From assembly GCA_027604665.1 (NCBI GenBank), contig JADGIZ010000336.1:1-15803 (forward strand): DNA of 15,803 nt, read 5' to 3'. Position 1 is the first letter of the stretch, and each line of letters starts with the position of its first letter. This document shows, piece after piece, positions 1-7,055 of the stretch. The position numbers and the translations under genes were made by a program. The notes below the pieces were generated by a model that saw only the letters and a program-made list of their open reading frames with translations, did no database searches and was not told the origin of the DNA. The DNA comes from Polyrhizophydium stewartii. Lineage: Eukaryota > Chytridiomycota > Chytridiomycetes > Rhizophydiales.

Positions 1-442
1 GGGCGGAGGCATGCAGGCGATGGCAGCGGGACGATGCGAGCCGCGAGCAAGGTTTTGCGGCGGTTTTTGACGAACTGCCAGGATGCCGCCGCCCGCGCGA
101 GAGCAACATGCGCCGTCTGCAGGGCGAACTGATGCTAGGTTGCTTGCTTACCTGCCATGCTCGTTGTGGCCGCGTTGCTTGTGCGTAGCATCGCAAACGG
201 ATCGTATTTCTGCGGCGCCGGGCGGCGATACGGCTCCGTCGCGAGGCCTGCTGGATATCGATCGCGTGCTGGATGTTGTTCGAGGAGCGAGCAAAGGCGC
301 GAGATTGTGCCGCAAGGACAGGTCGAGCTTCCGCAGTGGCCGCTGACCAGATCCACTCTCGGACAGCTGACACGGTCAGGGTGCCGGAACGCAGCTGCGC
401 CGATCTCGCCCGGCCGGTGATGGAGTATTGGCAGACGTGCAT
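1..442 (-). other. Possible 5' end of a gene running off the left edge
   Basis: I do not recognise a product. What can be seen on the minus strand is a strong splice donor, CAG|GTAAGC, with the exon ending at 152. A matching acceptor (TGGCAG) lies about 77 nt further on, a typical intron size here. Two readings cross it. One starts at an ATG at 442 and stays open through the splice to the edge; it is rich in Arg and Ala, with a stretch TRPQRAWQ just before the donor. The other is a short first exon starting at the ATG at 191 (MLRTSNAATTSMA), with purine at -3. Codon third positions are less GC-biased than in the sure genes nearby, so this may be chance. All neighbours except ADAT1 lie on this strand, which makes a gene here plausible. 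Confidence 0.2.
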
Positions 443-872
443 GCTCAGCAACGATCCTTTCGCTGCAGCTCAGCGTGCCTCTGGCGCCAGCAACTGCGCG
501 CCGGTGCCTGCAAGTTGCCCGATGCGAGTGCCGCCTGTCGATTACGCCACATTGCGCCGCCGCCAGGACGCATGAGCCCCGTGACTGCAGCGCCGGCCGG
601 CCACCTCCCGCCAACCGCACACGCCGGCAACGGACGCCGCCCCCGCCTGTTCGGCAGTCCACCCTCCGTGTGACGAGCCTCGCCGCACGCCCCAGCAAAG
701 CGAGGCAGCCGGTCCGCCAGCGGGGTGCCAAAGACCGGCGGATGATCGGCTGAAGAGCCGCTCGAAAAAAAGGCTGGATGTTCCGCAACCTGGCGCTCGG
801 CCTGCGCCAACCGCCGAGACGGGCTTCGTCGGCAGATCAAGCCGCATCTTGGTCGAGAGGGTGCAAGCAAGT
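443..872. other. Intergenic, nothing recognised
   Basis: This 430-base stretch lies downstream of the NC2beta stop codon. Open frames exist on both strands but they are Arg/Pro/Ala-rich, match no family I know and look like the by-product of high GC. There is a short run of seven A on the plus strand near 766-772. I see no AATAAA on the minus strand to serve NC2beta, and no RNA gene. Confidence 0.4.
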
Positions 873-1810
873 TCATTCTTGCTGGTCTGGCGCGTCCTGC
901 ATCGACGACGATGCTCCCGTGAGCATCCTCTCGCGCGCCTTGGCGAACAGCGCCTCCTGGTTCTTGAGCAGCTCCTCGGTGGACATGCCGAGGTCCTCGA
1001 GGCGCGTGGACCGCTTCTCGCGGTCCTTGAGCGACTTTTGGTGCTCAGTCTGCACGCCCTCGATCTCGGAAATGTACTCTTCGAAGCCGAGGCTCTTCAA
1101 GGTCACAAGTAGCATGTAAGCCTCAAAGCGCTGTCTCACGCGAAGCAGCGCAAGCAGCGGCTGAGGCAGATCAAGAGCCCGCACCTTGAGAGCGGCAATA
1201 ACGTGCTCGCCTGCAATGGTTTTCCGCGACTCTCGCTCAGAGATTTCGTTCGCTGCCATCGGTGTGCCGGGCGCTGGGCTTCAGCGAATGCCAGGCTGCG
1301 CCAGGATGGGGGCGGATGAGTGCAACGCACCCTCAGACGACAGCAGGTGGATGAACTCTGGAACGAGGCGGCGGAGATGGCGGCGGCGGCGGCAGCGGCG
1401 ATCGGGCCAGGTCAGCCCAACAGACCCACGACTTTCGAGCTGGCCGCCGATGCCCACCAACGCAGCAGTCGCCAAGCAGGTCCTTGGTCTCCTTGGCGCA
1501 CGAAACGTCCGCCGGCAGGATCTCCTGAATGAGCTTGGCGAGGGTTGCTGCGGGCGCGGTTCAGCGTCGGACCCAGCCACGGCCGGCGCAGCACGGCGGG
1601 CGAGGGTGTCAGCATTCTGGATCAGGCGAGCCTGTTGGGGTGGGTGTCCGGCCGGCAGGCGGGTCGCACGGCGCAGTGCGGGACTGCGCACGCTCTGGAA
1701 AGCACGGGCACGCTAGCGCAAAGGTACGCGAGTGGTTCAGGCGGCGGCGCACCCTTGGGCAGCGTGAGCTCCTCGTCGCCGAGCGAGCGCGGCACGGCGT
1801 CGTCGTCCAT
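873..1810 (-). CDS. DR1: NC2beta (Dr1), TBP-binding transcription repressor
   Basis: Negative cofactor 2 beta pairs with NC2alpha through a histone fold, clamps TBP on the promoter and blocks TFIIA/TFIIB entry in the nucleus. Five exons are inferred: 1810-1753, 1547-1458, 1357-1331, 1252-1185 and 1094-873. They give 154 residues, against 176 in human. The introns are 205, 100, 78 and 90 nt and all junctions keep frame. Seen in the protein: an acidic start, LTLPKATLAKLIQEILP (16-31, histone-fold helix 1), CCVEFIHLLSSEANEI (47-62, long central helix), RKTIAGEHVIAALKSLGF (68-85) and the conserved tail RLEDLGMSTEELL...QEALFAKAR. The start ATG sits in ACCATGG, a perfect Kozak context. The C-terminal Gln/Ala-rich tail of animal Dr1 is missing. 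Exon 3 is only 27 nt. The 205-nt first intron is the longest in the window, and its exact borders are the least certain. The identity is secure. Confidence 0.95.
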
Positions 1811-1960
1811 GGTCGTCGGCAACACCGCAAACTGATTCAGGCGAGTCGTCACGGGGGCCAGCCAGAATCCCGCGCAACACCGTCGGCTGGGCTGGCGACA
1901 CAGCACGGCAGATCCGGGCCGCAGACGCTGGCCTCAACGACTCGGCGTCGATCAAGACAG

Positions 1961-1965
1961 CCAAT
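1961..1965 (+). promoter_or_regulatory. Possible CCAAT box upstream of NC2beta
   Basis: CCAAT reads on the plus strand (ATTGG on the coding strand) about 150 bases upstream of the NC2beta start, within the 199-base gap between that gene and the stop codon of its upstream neighbour. CCAAT boxes bound by the NF-Y/HAP complex act in either orientation at about this distance. A five-base match is weak evidence, and no TATA box is visible. Confidence 0.2.
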
Positions 1966-2009
1966 CCACACGAGAGCGCACGGTAGGACGCTGCGCAGGC
2001 GCACTGGCT

Positions 2010-2651
2010 TCATTTTGTGAAATGGCGGGCCAGCATCTCTATCCGGCGGCGAGCCGTCTCGGTGGTGCATTGCTCTCGCAACGACGGCAACAGCGCAGGA
2101 TCGGCCGCGAACAGCGCCGCCCAGTTCCACTGTGGCGGCGGATACGCTGCATCCAGGAACTCTCGCGCCGCATCCTCGATGTTGTCCGCGCCGCTCGAGT
2201 ACTCAACGCTGCCGCCGAGGCCTCCCGTTGCCGCGCGACGCACGTGCTGACGGAGCTGCTCCTCGTCGACGACGCCGACACCGAGCCCGCTCGGCGCGGC
2301 ACGGGCTGCATCGGCGGCCACAAAGTCCGCCAGCCATGCGTCTGCGCTTGGTCGTGGGTCGTGGGCGATGCGCAGCAGCTCGTCGGCGACCGCTGCGGCG
2401 TCGGAGACGGCGACGGCGGGCTGCAGCGGCGACCACGACGCCGCGAGCGAACTGGTCGGCACGAAGGCCGGTCCCGCCGCCGCTCGCCGGACGGCTGATG
2501 CCTCCAGGGCACGGCTGGACGCAGCAGCGCCTGCGCTGCCGTCCTGCTGCCCCGTGCCAGATCCGTCGGCCGATGCCGGCCCGCCGGCCCGCCGCCACGA
2601 TGCGTCGCTGGCCCGCGACCAAAGCTCGTCAAGCGGGCCTGTCTTGGACAT
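2010..2651 (-). CDS. Unrecognised 213-residue protein
   Basis: I do not recognise this family. It is one uninterrupted exon from the only in-frame ATG to TGA. The start context is poor (C at -3), and the frame stays open upstream to 2714. Third codon positions are strongly G/C, as in the sure genes. Residues 1-75 are low-complexity (Ala, Ser, Gly). The rest looks folded and helical: DAAAVADELLRIAHD (84-98), a WLADF pentapeptide (106-110), EEQLRQHVRRA (130-140), NIEDAAREFLDAAYPPPQWNW (157-177) and a C-terminal helix ending MLARHFTK. WLADF resembles the WxxxF motif by which peroxisomal receptors bind Pex14, and the protein could be a small peroxin-like factor. One pentapeptide is too little to call it. 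There is no signal peptide or membrane segment. It is 199 bp upstream of NC2beta on the same strand and divergent from ADAT1. Confidence 0.6.
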   Translation of the reverse strand: MSKTGPLDELWSRASDASWRRAGGPASADGSGTGQQDGSAGAAASSRALEASAVRRAAAGPAFVPTSSLAASWSPLQPAVAVSDAAAVADELLRIAHDPRPSADAWLADFVAADAARAAPSGLGVGVVDEEQLRQHVRRAATGGLGGSVEYSSGADNIEDAAREFLDAAYPPPQWNWAALFAADPALLPSLREQCTTETARRRIEMLARHFTK

Positions 2652-2952
2652 GGGCCAAGTTGGTCGCGGTCGTTTTGGTGCGATGCCGTCCCGCCCCGCC
2701 CGCCGTCGATGCACGCATGGCGCTGCTGACGGCGTGTGACCTGCTCACGAGACCGCTCATGCAGGCATCATCCGGGCCGACGATGGGCCTGCGGCAGTCC
2801 TCGATACGGCACGGCAACTCGACGACAGCGCAGCAGCAGCAGCAGAGGTGTTCGGTGTCTGATCTGGGTAGGCGGCCACGGCTGGTCGTCCGACGGTAGC
2901 TGCTCCCTGCCGCCGATCGAGCTTGGTCCATGCTCGGGTCGGAACGCTTTCC
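2652..2952. promoter_or_regulatory. Divergent intergenic region, likely two promoters
   Basis: These 301 bases separate the start codon of the 213-residue protein (leftward) from that of ADAT1 (rightward), so both promoters must lie here or in the adjoining transcribed ends. I see no TATA box. The only distinct element is a perfect (CAG)5 run at 2831-2845. The open frames crossing the region on both strands show no family signature. Confidence 0.45.
2831..2845 (+). repeat. (CAG)5 microsatellite
   Basis: Five perfect CAG units lie in the divergent spacer about 108 bases upstream of the ADAT1 start codon. It is outside any coding exon I can support, so it would not encode glutamine. Such runs can vary in length between strains. 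Confidence 0.7.
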
Positions 2953-4641
2953 ATGCCAGACGGCAACGACGACCACGGCGACGACAACGGCGACGACATT
3001 GCCCGCGAGGTGCTCGCGCAGTTCGCCAAGCTGCCCAAGCGGGGCAAGCCGGCGCTGCGGCCCAACGGCCGCCGCGAGTGGACGGTGATAGCTGGCATCG
3101 TTGCCACGGCGCCGGCAAGCGCGCCGGGAGCAGCGCCAGTCGCCAAGTGCGTCGCCATCGGCACGGGCCTCAAGTGCCTGCCCGAGTCGGCCAGGACCAA
3201 CGACGGAGCCTCGGTCAACGACTCGCACGCCGAGGCCGTGTGCCGCCGCAGCCTGCGCCGGTGCGCCGCCTCGCCCTCGTCGCCTCGCCGCTCTGCTGCA
3301 GCTTCTGGGTTGCTGGCGCTAACCTCCCTCGCACGCAGCTTCCTGCTGGCCCAGATGCTGCTCGTCCTCGCCTGCAAGAACTCATGGGTCCTCCAGCGGA
3401 ACGACGGCGCTGGGTCCAACCCCGCGACGCCGTTTGTGCTGCGACCGGGCGTCAAGCTGAGCATGTACATCTCACAGAGCCCATGTGAGGCTGAGCGCTC
3501 TGCTGCCTTGAATGCATCTTGTGCCGAGCACTGACAACGGCCTCGCCGTTGGTGCAGGCGGCGATGCGTCGATGCGAGCTCTCGACAAGGCGACATCGCA
3601 CAAGCTTGCCGAGCTGGCGCCGCTCCGCGTATCTGAGACCTCGGGCGATGCACCCGCAACAGGCGACCATGGCGCCCCAGCTGCCGACGGCGCAACGCTC
3701 AAGCGCAAGCACAGCGATGCCGTCACGACCGACACCGCCGATGGTGACAACCAACAACGTCCAGCCAAGCAAGCCGCAACGAGCGACCGGGCCGCCACCA
3801 CCACTGCCTCCGCAGTCCACGCCTCTCTCGCCGCATCGAGCGTCATCCGCGGCCGCAACGACTTTACCGCGACGTCGGGCCGCCTCCGCACCAAGCCCGG
3901 CCGCCCAGACGCCCCGCCAACGACAAGCATGTCGTGCAGCGACAAGCTCGCCAAATGGAACGCCATCGGCCTCGGCGGCGCGCTGCTCTCGATGCTGCTG
4001 CCGCCGTTGCACCTTGAATCCCTGGCCGTCGGGCATCTCTTTGACGCCGAGGCGCTGCACGGCTCGCTCGTTATGCGGGTCGGTTGCACCATCCCCATCG
4101 AGATCCGGCATGCGACGGTCACGTTTGAGTGGAGCCAGCCAGATCTGGCCGCAGGCGGGGATGCTGGTGCGGATCCCGCCGCGGCGCCTCTGAGCGCCGA
4201 TGCGGCCCTCGCGTGGTGTCTGGGTGAAGAGTCCGAGGCCATCGTTGCCGGCCGCAAGCAGGGATCCAGCCCCAAGGCCGGCGTCTGGCCAGAAAAGTCT
4301 CGGTGCGTCTTTGGGCCACATCCGCCGCCCACTCCCACAACCTTGAAAACCACTTTCTCATGTGCTTCATGGCTGACGGATTCTGCGCTCTCTGTGTGTG
4401 GATACCAACCGCAAGTGTGCGCATCTGCACGCTAGAAACGGCACGGCTGTTTGCGCAGGTCGTCAAGCAGCTCGACGTACCGTATCGCGAGGCGATCCTC
4501 GGCACCACCACCGAGCCGGTGACATACCGCGCTCTCAAGCTGCGCGCAACGACGTACCAAGAGGCCAAGGCGCGGCTCTACGGAGGACCGCTCAAGGGCT
4601 GGATCGTGCACGAGCAGCCTGATTTTACTCTGGATCTGTGA
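2953..4641 (+). CDS. ADAT1: ADAT1/Tad1, tRNA-specific adenosine deaminase
   Basis: ADAT1 converts adenosine 37, next to the anticodon of tRNA-Ala, to inosine by zinc-dependent hydrolytic deamination. Four exons are inferred: 2953-3260, 3339-3484, 3558-4302 and 4416-4641. They give 474 residues with introns of 78, 73 and 113 nt and phases 2, 1, 2. Seen: the family start LPKRGKP...REWTVIAGIV (27-50), GTGLKCLPES, then NDSHAEAVCRRS with zinc ligand His92 and proton-shuttle Glu94, SPCGDASM with zinc ligand Cys152 (its codon split by intron 2), and MSCSDKLAKWN with zinc ligand Cys278. All catalytic residues are present. Residues 158-275 form a low-complexity linker with a KRKH basic patch; human ADAT1 also has a long linker here. 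The C-terminal part (AQVVKQL ... ATTYQEAKARLYG) matches the family end. A 78-nt in-frame intron 1 would leave an open frame if retained. It converges on BRCA2. Confidence 0.95.
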
Positions 4642-4657
4642 GACGCACCGACGGTCA

Positions 4658-4663
4658 TTTATT
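4658..4663 (-). terminator. Canonical AATAAA poly(A) signal of BRCA2
   Basis: AATAAA reads on the minus strand 48 bases downstream of the BRCA2 stop codon, inside the 69-base gap to the ADAT1 stop codon. Cleavage normally follows 10-30 bases later, which would place the BRCA2 3' end at about 4630-4648, at or inside the last ADAT1 codons. I see no equivalent signal on the plus strand for ADAT1. Confidence 0.6.
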
Positions 4664-4710
4664 GCATCACCTTCCCAGGGGCCAGATCCACCCAAAGCGC
4701 CTCCGCCACA

Positions 4711-7055
4711 CTACTTGCGGCCCGAATATGACGCCATATCCGTCAGCAGCGACGCATGCGCCTCCCGCATCTGCTCAATGAGCGCGCCGTTGGCCGCCGC
4801 CCACGCCTCTAGCTCCTGTCTGGGTCCCGGCCCGTGGGGCAGCATGGCGCCAGTTGCCTTGATCTGCGAGAACACTGAGCCGCGCAGCTTGTGCGCTCCA
4901 AAGTGCGAGTCGAAATACACGTACTCGATGTTGCGGAACCACAAAACGGCCATGGGGGCCATCTCGCCCAGTCGCATCGACGATTTGAACTCGACGACAA
5001 ACAGGTGCTGGTGCGCGTCGGTGCAGAGTAACTGATAGTGCATGCGGTGCGCGAGCGTTGCGCTGCCGGCGTCACGCGCAGAGACCACTGTCGAGATTCA
5101 GGTTGCAAGAGAGGTCAGCCGCTGTGAGACGGGTCTGCGTCCGTCCTCGCGAGACTCACCCAAAACGATGCCAAGCATGTCAACCTCGTCGCGAGCGCGC
5201 CGTCCCTCAAGCTGGTCGGACAGAACGAGCTGCCGCGGCGTGTATCGAGTGCTGGCGAGGCGAGCCGGATCAACGGGCCGACTGAGATGGCGCGAATAGT
5301 GCGTCGTGTGCAGACGCAGCGTCTCTGATCCCTCGCGCGAGTTGGTCGACATCTGAAAGAACTGCAAACACCACAACCAACCCACGTCAACAAGAGGCAC
5401 ATCCCCCGCAGCTGCCATGAATGCAGGACGGCAACTGACCTTGAAGCGCTTGCCTTCGTCAAACTGCAGCAAGTAGTTATCGTCCTCGTTCCAGATCGTG
5501 ACGAGGGCGTACCGCGTGTGCTCGCGAGCAACACCGGCCGGCGGGTAGTCGCACACGAGCAATCGCACATGCTTGCGGATGTTGCGCGGTTCGTGCCGCT
5601 CCTGCGCGAGGCGTCGGCATCAGATGCGTCAGTCGCCACTCAACGCAGGCACCCACGCACACCAAATGCAACCCACATTTGCCAGCTTGCTCACGTTGTC
5701 TGCAAACGAAAGCTGTCCGGCCCGTCCAGCGTCTGGGTAGCAGAGCAGTCGGCAGCCGCACAGCCGATCAGCTCAATCTCCACACCAAAGCATGGAAATA
5801 CAAATGAGCAAGACTCACAGCCGTGCAACCCTTGCCCCTCCTGCTGCAGCTCGTGCGCAATCTTCTGGCACACATGCACATGCTCGTTCTGCCACGCCGC
5901 AGCCGCAGCCGCTTCCTCCCGCTCCGACCGCACCACAGTCCCGCCGCTCGGCAGCCGCTCTAAAAACACAATCGGATACCGCCGCACGACCACCACGTCG
6001 ACGCAGACCACGTTGCCGCCGTTCTGCGCCAGACTCTTGAGGCTCCGCGGGCTGTGCTGCTGCTGCGGGACAAAGCCCAGCTTGGCGTGCCACTCGGCGC
6101 GCTGCGTTCCGTTGGCGTGCAGCTTGAGATATGTGCTGCTTGTGAGCTCTAGGGGAGCACATGCTTCTGAGCCAACAAGCTGCCGAAGGGACAGTGCCGC
6201 GCATCTGTCAGTCGACGGCCGGGTCCGCATTTGCTGCATCTGCTGTAGTGCACTTGGTACAAGCTCACCTGCGCGCCGTGCAGTCGCAATTTGAGGCCGA
6301 CCGCGATCGACCCGCGGGAGACAAGGAACTTGAGCCGGTCGTCGAGCATTGCGCGGATGCGGTACCATCCGTCCGTGACCTCGATCATCCCTGCCGAAAC
6401 GAGCATCAGCCCTCCGCCGTCGTGCCACCAAAGCATCCGGTGCCATATCCAGCCGCAACGAACCATCCGGCAGCAGAGCCGAGACGCAGAGCACCATATG
6501 CCACGAAGGCGTGTTATCGCGTTGCACAATCTGCTTGATCGCCGAAGCATGTGCGCCATTGATCTCATACTCGTAGCGGAACTTGAGCTGCTCAACAACA
6601 CCCGCAAAAGACCACGACGTCGCATACACGCCGGGGAACCGGCGCGCGAGGCTGGCGAGCTTCCACACAATCAACGAGTAGTGGTTGGCGACCCACGCGT
6701 CCGTGGCGAGGTTGGGCCGCGCGCCAGCCGCGAGCAGGGCCTGACGAGCTTCGGCGACACCGCTGCCGTCAAAGCACACGGCGTGGGCATTGGTCGCCGT
6801 GGTCGAGATGACCTGTTCGGGGCTGCGAATCATCGAAACGAGTCAGCAAGCGGATCTTTGGGATGCATTGCAACAGCGGCGACGCGGCGTACATCTGCCA
6901 CGAGCGCAGCTCGGCAAGGGTCGGCCACGGCGTTGCGGCAAAGAAGGCGTCGAGTGGGATCTTGTTGCTGAGATACGCTGCAACACGCATCGGGCCATTC
7001 CATCAGCACACAAACACTGAATGCACCATGTCGCGGCACCAGCCGCCAACTCACA
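4711..7055 (-). other. BRCA2 DNA-binding domain coding region (HD-OB1-OB2-OB3)
   Basis: The region from the end of exon 2 to the stop codon encodes residues 1678-2245 and carries eight of the nine introns, whereas the 3.7-kb exon 2 has none. Approximate limits: helical domain 1678-1810, OB1 1811-1925, OB2 1926-2115 with the tower insertion at about 1952-2010, and OB3 2116-2245. Each subdomain aligns by eye with human BRCA2 in order. Introns fall in the helical domain (6823-6892), OB1 (6391-6463, 6180-6268), the tower (5733-5818, 5602-5694), OB2 (5362-5439) and the start of OB3 (5088-5159). Confidence 0.85.

Noticed and set aside
273..575. Plus-strand open frame with MEYWQTCMLSNDPFAAAQ, possibly a small Cys-rich mitochondrial protein
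   Set aside because: The Cys spacing does not fit CX9C or CX3C pairs, and I could not place an in-frame splice to any upstream exon.
135..788. 217-codon minus-strand open frame
   Set aside because: Mostly Arg/Ala/Cys-rich sequence with no motif. Only its last part near the donor at 151 might be transcribed, and that is covered by the left-edge feature.
2132..2899. 255-codon plus-strand open frame
   Set aside because: Extremely Arg/Pro/Ala-rich and opposite the 213-residue gene, whose codon bias is better.
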